Shown here: positions 12,219 to 24,200 of the stretch, piece after piece
Layout: every line of letters starts with the position of its first letter
Numbering within the stretch: the stretch's first letter is position 1
Source of the DNA: Centropristis striata
Taxonomy: Eukaryota > Chordata > Actinopteri > Perciformes > Serranidae
DNA: 64,000 nucleotides
Direction of reading: 5' to 3'
Assembly (NCBI RefSeq): GCF_030273125.1
Contig: NC_081523.1
Span: forward strand, 1,962,867 to 2,026,866
Notes under the pieces: generated by a model
The model's input: the letters and a program-made list of their open reading frames with translations, nothing else
Databases searched by the model: none
What the model was told of the DNA's origin: nothing
Made by a program: the position numbers and the translations under genes

Positions 12219-15200
12219 AGTGTGTGTGTGTGTGTGTGTGTAGAGGGAGAGAGGGGGCTCATACACACCTCAGAGACTTCCATCTGTCCTTCTCCATGTT
12301 GTTCTCAGGACCTTCACTGTCGTATGATGCCAGATACAACGCTGCAAAGAGAACAAAAAGAGATGTCATTAGCCTCGGTTTCAAAAATTAATATGAGAAA
12401 AAGCTCAATATACAGTCTACACAATACACAATATTCCAGACTTCACATTTGCAGTTATAATACACACTACAGGTCAAAAGTTTGGAAGCAACTTAAATGT
12501 TGTGTTCTCAATGTCTTTGTTAAAAACCAGTGTGTATTCTTTGTATTTCTGGATGTGTTTACTACATAATCAGACTTTACCTTTATTGAATTGAACCATT
12601 TTCCTCCATTGAGCCATGTTTTTTGACCTCTAAAAGTTGCAATAAAGCAGTAAAATCAATCTTTTATCATTATTTTTTACTTGGCTAGCCTTTCACCTGT
12701 GCTTTCTGCATTGACAGCTTAAAAAAGCATTCACTGAGACATTCCAACAAGCAAAAACCATGACATTAATTTAAAAAGTGTCACTTTTTTCTAACATTTG
12801 GAGGCTAGAAAACAGGTAAAGTTTCCCCGAGGCTTCCTCAGAATACCTGAATGATCTCAGTAAACTCTCATTTTAAATAAAAAGTCTCCACTTTCTTGCT
12901 CTCTGATTGTGTTTCTAAGCTCAGAGGAGGAAGTGCTGTATCTCTGATGATAGCGCCGGCTGCAGAGCTGCAGAACGCTCTCAGCTGATTGGTCGATGGG
13001 CTCGGAGTACTTCAGTGTCGGGAGGATTTTACAGACCTCCCTGTCTGTCTGAGATAAGACTGATAAGAGGCGGAGCTGCAGCCGCTGACACCAGACTTTG
13101 ATGTGGATTAAAGGAGACGGAGACTGATAACAGAGGTGTGTGTGTGTGTGTGTGTGTGTGGCTTTAAGGCTCAGCGGGGACAGGAAGTCATTCTGGGGTC
13201 CGCTCTGTCGGGATTTTTTTATATCTGCATGTACAAAAGTGTTATTTTTATCCAACTTCACACCTCTACAATCTACTGTTACTGGCAGGAATCAGCTGGT
13301 CTGCTTATCTTTTACAGGATGTTTAGTAACAGGACTTCTTTAGTACTGCAAAAGCATTTTGGTCCATTCATTTCAATGCAAAATGAGAAAACTTGATTTA
13401 TTCCCTCAGAAATGTTCTTCAGGACAACACTATGGTCTCAATCACTAGTAAAAAATCTTCTTCAAGACAATCTGATGTTAATAGTGTAAATAATGGCCCC
13501 ATTTAGAAGAAAATAGAAGATAAAGAATCGTATGATTTGGGGCGGGGCTACCTTTGATTGACAGGTCACTAACAAGCGTATCCACGGCGACGTGTCAATA
13601 AAGATATATATAACGTTATATAGATATAAAAAAGTAATTTTTGGTAAGTCTTTTTTTGTTTTTTTTTACATTTGTTTTTGCTAACTTTGTGTTTTTTTTT
13701 TGACAATTTAGTGTCTCTTTTTGTAATTTCACATCTTTTTTGGTAATTTTGTGTCTTTTTCTTGGTCATATAATGTCCTTTTTGGTCATTTTACAATTTT
13801 TGTTGGTCTCTTATGTCTTTTTTTTGTTAATTCTGTGTCTTTTTACACCTCCTGTTTTAAAATATCTTCCTGGGTGTTCTACTGGGAAACATTTAAGGTT
13901 TTATGTAATTTTTAAATCATTTCACATGGTTTTAAAAAATGTTTTTTACATATTATGTTTTGGTAATTTGTGTCTTTTTTGTTAATTTTACGTTGTTGTT
14001 TTTTTTTACGACTCCAGTTTTTGGTCATTTTGTGTCTGTTGTGTCTTCATTAGTTATTTTTGGACTAACAGACACTCCAAGGAGACATTACTGTGGCATC
14101 GATCAGAGCATATTTTCTTGGGAATCTTCTGATTGTGATTCTGCACAGAGTTCTATATAATTAATTCCTCTCCAGATGAACTTACCGTCCTCAGTGAAGA
14201 CTGGAGCCGTCAGCAGGTACTGCAGGATCTTACGATCTTTCTCAAACGGACACTCCACCTTCTTCCACGCCATGAACTCACTCACTTGTTTGGCCAGTTC
14301 CCAGAATTTCTGAAAAATCAAAACAGCAACAACAACAACAGGTTAATATTCATAAGAAATAAAATTAACTCCATGCTCTGATTAAGAAGCCAGGTTGAGC
14401 GTGGTGAGTGAACTTTAACTCTATAGAGTCTTATAGGGCTATTTTGTCCATTTTTGAATCCTTTTCACGTCTTTTCGTGTCATTTTAAGTCATTTTGTGT
14501 CATTTTTGGTCTTTTATTTTGTAATTTTGTCTTTCCTGTGTCTTTTTTAGTTATTTTGTGTCTTTTTTTTGGTCACTTTGTGTCTTTTTTGGTAATTTTG
14601 TGTCTTTTTGTGCCTTTTCTTGTCTCTTTGTGTCTTTTTTGTCATTTTGTGTTGTCTGTGGGTTTTTTTTTTGTTATTCTGTCTTCTCATTTTATGTCTT
14701 TTTTGGTAATTTTGTGTCTTTTTTTGTCCTTTTTTTCTGGTTATTTTGTGTCTTTTTTTGGTCACTTTCTGTCTTCTGTGGGGGTTTTTTTGGTCATATT
14801 ATTGTTCTGTTATTCTGTCTTCTCATTTTATGTCTTTTTTTTGTCATTTTGTGTTTTTTGGTCATTTTGTGTGTGTTGTTGTGTCTTTTTTAGTTATTTT
14901 GTGTCTTTTTTTGGTCATTTTCTGTCTTTTTTGGTCACTTTCTGTCTTCTGTGGGGTTTTTTTGTCATATTCTGTCTTTTTTTGTCATTTTGTGTCTCTT
15001 CTGTGTCTTTTTTGGTCATTTTGTGTCTGTTGTTGTGTCTTTTTGTGCCTTCTGTGGGTTTTTTTGGGTTCTTCTGTCTTCTCATTTTGTGTCTTTTTTT
15101 AGTCATTTTGTGTCTTTTTGTGTCTTGTTTTGGTCTGCTTTGTTTTCTAGTCTGGATGTGATGAATGCTATGGTTATTTTAGAGACTCCACTGGGTTAAA

Positions 15201-18176
15201 GAGCTCCACTGAAGCTTCCCAGTGACGTAACACACTCAGCTGCTGTTACATTACATGTTAATGTGTTTAACTTGACTGTGTAACAGTCAGAAGAGGAATC
15301 AGAAGCAGTTTCCCAGGATAGAAGGAATCCTGAAATAGGTTGTGATTCAGTGAAGCTGAGCTAACAGCAGTGGAAACACTGATCAGATGTGTTTCCATGC
15401 AGCTAACAGCTGAACTCTGCTCACACTTCTTCATTCTCTCACTCTCTTTAGGGAAGTGGGAATAAATAACAGAGTCTGTCGCCATGTGGAGTAAATAGTG
15501 ACGTTTGCAGACGTGAGAGAAGTCAGAGGTGCTCTGATAAAAATAAAGGAGTGTTTAAAAACCAGATAAAACAGTAAATCTGAGGGAAATGATCTTGCTG
15601 CATAATTTACCTTGACAAGATTTCTTAAATTAAGATTATTAAATCTAGAAATAAGCATGTTGAACACTTAAAATAAGACTAAAACCACATAAAACAGAAT
15701 AAAACCAGTTGAAACCAGAATAAAACCACATGAAACCAGAATAAAACCAGAATAAAACCACATGAAACCAGAATAAAACTGCATAAAACCAGAATAAAAG
15801 CAAATAAAACCAGTTAAAACAAGAATAAAACCAAATTAAACCAAATAAAACTGCTAAAAATAAAGATGTTTAGTCTAAAAACCATCTAAAAACAGTAAAT
15901 CTGAGGGAAATGATCTTGCTGCATGGACAGATAATTTACCTTGACAAGATTTATTACATTAAGATTGTTAAATCAATAAAAAATGAGCATGTTGAACACT
16001 TAAAATAAGAAATTAAGTCTTAAAACAAGATCAATTAAAGCTGCAAAAAGTGCACTGACAATTATTTGTTTCTTACCAAGATAAAAAAAACAACAACTTT
16101 AGATTTAGAAGTGTTAGATAATTTATCTTGTTTTAAGAGTTACTTTCTTATTTTAAGTGTTCAACATGCTTATTTCTAGATGATATAATCTTAATTTAAG
16201 AAATCTCTTGGTTTTGTTCTGGTTTTAAATTGTTTTATTCTGGTTTTAATTGGTTTTATTATGGTTTTATGCAGTTTTACTCTGGTTTTAACTGGTTTAA
16301 TGTGGTTTTATTATGGTTTTAAATGGTTTTACTATGGTTTCATGCGGGTTTTAACTGGTTTTATTCTGGTTTTAACTGGTTTTATTCTGGTTTTATGTGG
16401 TTTTATGTGGTTTTATTCTGGTTTTATTCTGGGTTTAAATGGTTTTATTCTGGTTTTATGTGGTTTTATTCTGGTTTTATGTAGTTTTATTCTGGTTTTA
16501 AGTGGTTTTATTCTGTTTTAAATGGTTTTATTCTGGTTTTAAATGGTTTTATTCTGTTTTATGTGGTTTTATTCTGGTTTTAAATGGTTTTATTCTGGTT
16601 TTATGTGGTTTTATTCTGGTTTTATTCTTGTTTTAAGAGTTCATTTCTTATTTAATTTAATAAATCTTGTCAAGGTAAATTATCTGTCCATGCGGCAAGA
16701 TCATTTCCCTCAGATTTACTGTTTGATCTGGTTTTTAAACACCTTTTTTTGCTTTTTTGCAGCGTGGGTAACCTGGTGAGATGTCTCATCGGAGGGGAAC
16801 TCCCTCTCTGGGGATTTAAACTAAAAACGTACCTCGAAGTTGATGTGTCCGCTCTGCAGCCGGTTGGCACAGCCCTCGTTGAGGAAGTAGAGGTCTTTGA
16901 TGAGCAGGCTGAAGAACGGGATGACAATCTGCAAGACAACAGAGAGAGAAAGGATTTAATATCAGAGGAGAGGGGATTCCCACATGAATCACAGGTATCA
17001 GCATCCATTCAGAGAGAAACAGGGATTACAATAGACAAAGAGACGCTTTTATCATCTTCAATAAGGGCAGAAACACCAAAAACCACCAGGCCTGCAGCAG
17101 CTTGTATAAATACAACCACTTAGGATAAATTTACCATAAAATAAAGAAGTGAAACCAGAGGAGAGAGTGTTTTAAAGGGGAATTCTTCTTCTTCTTCTGT
17201 GGAAACCGTCCTCTTAAATAAGTGGCTGTGTGTTTTTTAGTTATTTAGTGTCTTTTTTTTTGTCATTTTGTGTCTTTCCTGTGTCTTTTTTAGTTATTTT
17301 GTGTCTTTTTTGGTCATTTTGTGTCTTTTCTGTGTCTTTTTTAGTTATTTTGTCTTTTTTGGTCATTTTCTGTTGTTTTTTTGTCATTTTGTGTCTTTTT
17401 TGGTCATTTTGTGTCTGTTGCTGTGTCTTTTTTAGTTACTTTGTGTCTTTTTGTGTCTTTTCTGTGTCTTTTTTAGTTATTTTGTGTCTTTTTTGGTCAT
17501 TTTCTGTAGTTTTTTTGTCATTTTGTGTCTGTTGCTGTGTCTTTTTTAGTTACTTTGTGTCTTTCTTTGGTCATATTCTGTCTTTTTTGGTCATTTTGTG
17601 TCTGTTGCTGTGTCTTTTTTAGTTATTTTGTGTCTTTTTTTGGTCATCTTTTGTCTTTTTTTGTCATTTTGTGTCTTCTGTGGGGTTTTTTGGTTATTCT
17701 GTCTTCTCATTTTGTGTCTTTTTTTGTGATTTTGTGGCTTTTTTCAGTATTTTTTGGTCATTTTGTGTCTGTTGCTGTGTCTTTTTTTAGTTATTTTGTT
17801 TCTTTTTTTGGTCATTTTCTATCATTTTGTGTCTGTTGTGTTGTCTTTTTTAGTTATTTTGTGTCTCAGAACAGCAGCACAGAAAGAGGAATCAGAACCA
17901 GTTTCCCAGTATAGAAGAAAGCGTCCTGTTAAATAATTCATCAGCAGCCTGATGATGATTCAGGTCAGTGGGTGTCTGGATGCTGATGGAGGTGAAGGAA
18001 GCACCAGACTCATTCACATTACGGAGAATTTAACACTAGTGGGAGTTTTTCCTCTCCTGCTTGTCTGGCTGGTTAAATCTGGCATTTATCAGCAGCTCAG
18101 ACAGATAAACAACACTTTCTTTTTCTGTTCCTGAGTGTTTAGAGATTGCTGCAACCTGACACACTGACCTATAAAG

Positions 18177-18223
<47 letters not shown>

Positions 18224-21200
18224 TAAAAGAAACAGGAGTCTGTCTGTCACGTCCTCGTGGAGCATCAAACATTCATGATGCTCCAGCTTTTACAGAAACA
18301 CCAGACCAGAGGGGACACAGCAGCATTCTGCCTGAATTATACAAAAATTAGGGACGGGCATCTGGAAGGAACCTGCCAACTGGAACATCTAGAACACGGG
18401 TCTCACACAAAAAAAAATTAAAATAATTTTGTGGGTGTTTTTTGGTCATTTTGTGTCTTTTTTTAAATCATTTTGTGGGGTTTTTTTTGTAATTCTGTGT
18501 CTTTTTGATCATTTTGTGTCTTTTTTAAGTTATTTATTTATTTTCTGTCATTTTGTGTCTTTTTTGGTAATTTTGTGTCTTTTTAAATAATTTTGTGTGT
18601 TTTCTTTAATAATTTTGTGGGTTTTTTTTCAGTAATTTTGTGTATTTTAGTAATTTTGTGTCTTTTTTTAATTTTTAAAATACTTTTGTGGGGTCTTTTG
18701 GTAATTCTGTGTCTTTTTAGTAATTTTGTCTATTTTTTTGAGTAATTTAGTTTTTTTCTGTCATAGTGTGTCTTTTTTGGTAATTTTGTGTCTTTTTTAA
18801 ATAATTTTGTGTCTTTTTTAGTAATTGTGTGTATTTTTTTAAATAATTTTCTGTCTTTTGAATAATTTTGTGTCTTTTTTTAAATAATTTTGTGTCTTTT
18901 GAATAATTTTGTGTCTTTTTTTAAATAATTTTGTGTCTTTTTTAGTATTTTTTTGTCTTTTTTAATTTTTGTGTATTTTTAAAATAATTTTGTGTCTTTT
19001 GAATAACTTTGTGTCTTTTTTTCAATAATTTTGTGTTTTTTTTAAATAATTTTGTGTCTTTTTTTAAATAATTTTGTGTCTTTTTTAGTATTTTTGTGTC
19101 TTTTTTTACTAGTTTTGTGTATTTTTTAAATAATTTTGTGTCTTTTAAATAATTTTGTGTTTTTTAAGTATAATTTTGTGTCTTTTTTAGTCATTTTGTG
19201 TCTTTTTTGTGCCGCAAGTTTGAGACCAGTGCTTTAACTCTTTAACTCGTTCTTGTATTGTGATCTTGTTTACTATCGTCCTCCAACAGAACTCAGAACA
19301 CGAAGCTCCACGTTGTTTACGGGGACACGATCATGCATGTGTGTGTACACATGTTCTGCTTTTAGAGGAAAAAGGGGCCCAGCAGGAGCAGAGAGGAAGT
19401 CTCTGTCCCAGCTGGACTCAGAGACGATGTTTTGGGTTCTGGAGCCAGAAAATAGATCTGAGGGTCTATTTTTAGTTGTTGAAGTTGTTGTGTGTTTAGA
19501 GGAACAATTTTAGTCATTTCATGTATTTTTTTAGCTATTTTGTGTCTTTTTTGTGTCTTTTTTTTTAGTTATTTTGTGTCTTTTCTTGGTCATTTTGTGT
19601 CCTTTTTTAGTTATTTTGTGTCTTTTTTGTCATTTTGTGTCTTTTTTGGTAATTTTGTGTCTTTTTTGTGTCTTTTTTTAGTTATTTTGTGTCTTTTTGG
19701 TCATTTTGTGTCTTTTTTTGTTATTTTGTGTCTTTTCTTGGTCATTTTGTGTCTTTTTTGTGTCTTTTTTTAGTTATTTTGTGTCTTTTCTTGGTCATTT
19801 TGTGTCTTTTTTTAGTTATTTTGTGTCTTTTTGGTCATTTTGTGTCTTTTTTTTGTTATTTTGTGTCTTTTTTTGTCATTTTGTGTCTTTTTTGGTCATT
19901 TTGTGTCTTTTTTGTGTCTTTTTTTAGTTATTTTGTGTCTTATTTGGTCATTTTGTGTCTTTTCTTGGTCATTTTGTGTCTTTTTTTAGTCCTTTAGTCC
20001 AACATAAAATGTGATTTTGAATCTTTTTTTACTTTCAAAACACTATCATGCTCAATAAAGAATGTTAAATGTGTCAAATGTGACCAAAGGTGTCAAATCT
20101 ACCATATAAGAGGGTTCCATCCAGTTCTATCATTTGATACTAAATCTATTTGAGCTTGTCTCCAGTTTTACTTGGTATATCATCATCAAACTGAAACTGG
20201 CCTCATGGAGTTTACAGCCAGAACTTTAGAGGTAAATTTACAGTCGGGCTTTTTCTCCATTGTTTGGGGGGAATTTATCCATTTTTTACTCATATTTCTG
20301 TAAATATTTACGCCAGTCGAGGACATTTGACTTGTTTGTGAGCAGAATTATAAAAAATACGAGCCAGATTCTTCATGAAACTCAGTGTTTCAGAGTGTAG
20401 AGTGGCCAAGGACATTTTGGAGGCTGAATACATGAATTCTTTTTCACATTTTGTTATGATTTTGGTTGCATTCAGTCTTGAATTTTGACCCGTCTGTTGG
20501 AAACAAAGCCTGAAGCTTTTTATAATGTTTTTCTGACATTTTCATATTGTTTTCCTCCCCCCAATTAACTGTTTTTATAATACGACTATTCCAAAATGCT
20601 GCTGCAGCCATTATTCTCAGAAAATACATTTTAATTCCTGCTATTTCATTATTTCCTTTCCCAGGTTTTATTCTTGTTGCCTGATAAAAACCTTCACACC
20701 TCTAACATTTTGTCAAGTGTTTTGTTGTTGCAGGTTTTGGCAAATGCCCTGCAGGTAAACTTTATTATTTATATACAGTTATTATAAAAAAAAAAGGCCC
20801 AGTGTGTCAGTCAAACCATCATGTGGGGATAAAATGGAATATTTTTCTACATTCTTCTTTGCAAAATGTTTTTTTCAGAGCTGCTGCTGCTGCAAAACAA
20901 CAAACATGTGATGCATCAAATCAGCAGTTTGGCATTTAGTCAGAAGTGATGTCAAGTAAATGAATCACCATGGCAACAACTAAATCATTTACAGCACGAC
21001 AAGAACAGATCTACAGACAAAAGACGTCCTAACTGACCAGAAATATTAATATTAATAGTAAATGAATTTTACTTTTTTTTTCTGTAGTTCAGCTCATTTT
21101 TCTTCTTTCTAGTTTAACATTTTTGGGTAAATTTGCTGTTTTTCATGTAAAATATATATTATTATATATTATTATTATATTATATATATATTATATATAT

Positions 21201-24200
21201 ATTACATGGTATCAGTGAGCTTTAAAACTGCTGTCAGGTATATTTTAAACTTTGCAGGGAGCTAAATTAACCTTTCCTCTGATTCCAGTCTAATTTCTTT
21301 ATCATTCAGACATTATATGTGGCATCGATCTGACCATATTTTCTTGGAAAGCTTTGAATTTGTCTTTTTTGGTTATTCTGTGTCTTTTTTTTTGGCCATT
21401 TTGTGTCTGTTTTTGGTCATTTTGTGTCTTTTTTGTGTCATTTTGTGTCTTTTTTAAAATAATTTTGTGTCTTTTTTGGTAATTCTTTGTCTTTTTTCTG
21501 TCATTTTGTGTCTTTTTAAGTAATTTGGGTCTTTTTTGTTATTTTGTGTCTTTTTTGTGTCATTTTGTGTCTTTTTTAAAATAATTTTGTGTCTTTTTTG
21601 GTAATTCTGTGTCTTTTTTCTGTCATTTTGTGTCTTTTTAAGTAATTTTGTGTCTTTTTGTTGGTCATTTTGTGTCTTTTTTTTGTCATTTTGTGTCCTT
21701 TTTGGTCATTTTAGTCATTTTGTGTCTTTCTTTGTCATTTTGTGTCCTTTTTGGTCATTTTAGTCATTTTGTGTCTTTCTTTGTCATTTTGTGTCCTTTT
21801 TGGTAATTCTGTGTCTTTTTCTGTCATTTTGTGTCTTTTTTTGGTCATTTTGGTCCAGGTAATTTGAGTTTGAGACCCCTGTCTTTCCGAGTTGCACAAC
21901 AACAATGTGAACAAACACAGCAACAACTAAATCATTTACATCTCTTCATCCGTCCGCACGACAAGAACAAATCTACCGCAAAACAGGATAAATGGAGCCT
22001 AAATGTGGGTTTTGTTGTTGAAGTGGACGCCTGCAGCTGATCATAAACAACCTCCTCCTCCTCCTCCTCCTCCTCCTCCTGCTCCTCCTCCTCCTGCTGC
22101 TCCTCCTCCCTGTGAGGAGGTCACAGGGCAGGAACATACCAGACTTCTTGGGAACTTTCCGTTTCGTGACCTCGACCCTGGTCAGGGTGTGTTTTCATTT
22201 CTAAGCTCCAAAAAAAAAAAAAAAAAAAGGAAAACATCCCGAGGGAGCCGGAGACTTCTTGACTGTACACTGAGTCTCATTCACCAAATGATGTGTAAAA
22301 GGAGAATAAAACCACGAGCCCAGAGGTTCACATTCGGACAGGGCAGCAGGAACACTGTGTGATCTGGCTTGTGTCCTCCTCCTCCTCCTCCTCCTCCTCC
22401 TCCTCCTCCTCCTCCTCCTCCTGCTGCTCCTCCCTTGTTGGGAACACAACATGTTGGGCGAGGAGGAAACTAAGACCTTCCTCACGTCTCGACCCACTTC
22501 TTCTACACTGTTATGCAACTTTTCTGTCCCTGATCCAAGTCCTCCACGCTGTAAACACGACGGGAACGCAGACCATAACAAGACACAAGTTCAGGAGATA
22601 AATAAAGCTGGTGTGATAACCACTCAAATATAGAGATTTACTACTTTTCTCAGGTTTAAAACATTAAAAATGGATCAATATTTTGAACCAAAAAGAAAGA
22701 AAGGAAAAACCAACATAAACAGACACAAAATGACCAAAAAAGACACAAAAAAACCACAAAATGACCAAAAAAAGACACAAAATAACTAAAAAGACACAAA
22801 ATAACTAAAAAAGTCACAACAACAGACACAAAATGACCAAAAAAAACACAAAAAAGACACAAAATAACTACAAAAAAGACACAACAGACACAAAAAGACA
22901 CAAAATGACCAAAAAAGACACAAAATTACCAAAAAATGACACAAAATTACCAAAAAAAATCATAAAAAAGACACAAATGACCAAAAAGGACACAAAATGA
23001 CCAAAAAAGACACAAAATGACAAAAAAGACACAAAATAACTAAAAAAGACACAACAACAGACACAAAATGACCAAAAAAGACACAAAATGACAAAAAAAG
23101 ACAAAAATGGACAAAAAAGACACAAAATGATAATGAAAAGGATTAAAAAATGAACAAAATAGCCCTATAAGACTCCAAAAAATCATATAAAACTGGGAGA
23201 AATGCAGACGCTAACAAGCCCCAGCGAGGGTTTGTTCTTCTGTTTCCTGTCCTTGTCGTTGAGCGAGATAAAGATCATGTGATCACCATCGCAGCTTGTT
23301 GCATAACAGCATCAGAGCGTTAAGGTCACGTCAGATTCCTCCAGCAGCTCGTCAGCCTCCGTTCTTCACTGGGAGATGTTGAAATGTAAACTAACGTCTG
23401 GAGAGCAGATGTTCAGATGTTCAGATGTTCAGATGTTGGTTTATATAAGCGGAGGCTGCTGCTGCTGCTGCTGCTGCTGCTGGATGCGTCACTAAAGAAA
23501 TGTTTTGGCAAGTTGGACTCCGTTAAGTGGCGCTTGAGACTTGAGAAGCTGCAGACTTCTTCCAGGACTTGACCTGATTTCCCAGCAGCTGGCCTACAAT
23601 TTGAACTTTTCAATTTACACTAAAGGGGGATGTTAACTCCTTAGCGTCCAGTCTGCAAATCGCTAACAGGCTAACAGCTAGCTCTGTAGCAGTACAGTGT
23701 GTATGTGCTAACAGGCTAACAGTTAGCTCTGTAGCAGTACAATGTGTATGTGCTAACAGGCTAACAGTTAGCTCTGTAGCAGTACAGTGTGTATGTGCTA
23801 ACAGGCTAACAGTTAGCTCTGTAGCAGTACAGTGTGTATGTGCTAACAGGCTAACAGTTAGCTCTGTAGCAGTACAGTGTGTATGTACTAACAGGCTAAC
23901 AGTTAGCTCTGTAGCAGTACAGTGTGTATGTGCTAACAGGCTAACAGTTAGCTCTGTAGCAGTACAGTGTGTATGTGCTAACAGGCTAACAGTTAGCTCT
24001 GTAGCAGTACAGTGTGTATGTGCTAACAGGCTAACAGTTAGCTCTGTAGCAGTACAGTGTGTGTTTATGATCAGCTGCTGAGGTTTTGCACAGTTGCGTC
24101 TCCCGTGTTTAAACCGTCACGTATGATTACGTGACGATCTAAAACCAAACGTCACCTCCAGAGTCTCTAAATCCCTCTGGAGCCTTTTTATAATGGAGAC

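Larger units (their letters stand above)
9854..12268. other. Intron (coding exons 12-13) content
   Basis: 9880-10440 is A/T-rich sequence with nothing recognised. TG/CA runs occur at about 10555-10580 and 10668-10692. Unremarkable sequence continues to 11380, then long microsatellites at 11383-11464 (CA) and 11551-11624 (TG). Open frames here are His-Thr or Cys-Val dinucleotide translations. Confidence 0.7.

Noticed and set aside
14454..15161. 235-codon open frame resembling a membrane protein (Phe/Leu/Val/Ser-rich)
   Set aside because: Translation of the gtgtctttttt-type array. The same false hydrophobic frames appear at 17230-17914, 19492-19997, 22656-23125, 30339-30935 and 54577-55089, wherever that array lies.
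16749..17123. 124-codon plus-strand frame over coding exon 10
   Set aside because: Antisense shadow of the real minus-strand exon, whose translation matches RASGEF1B. The same holds for plus-strand frames at 24293, 41410 and 50631.
22201..22581. 126-codon Arg-rich open frame and 80-codon Ser-rich frame
   Set aside because: Both cross (CCT)n repeats and have no homology or splice support.
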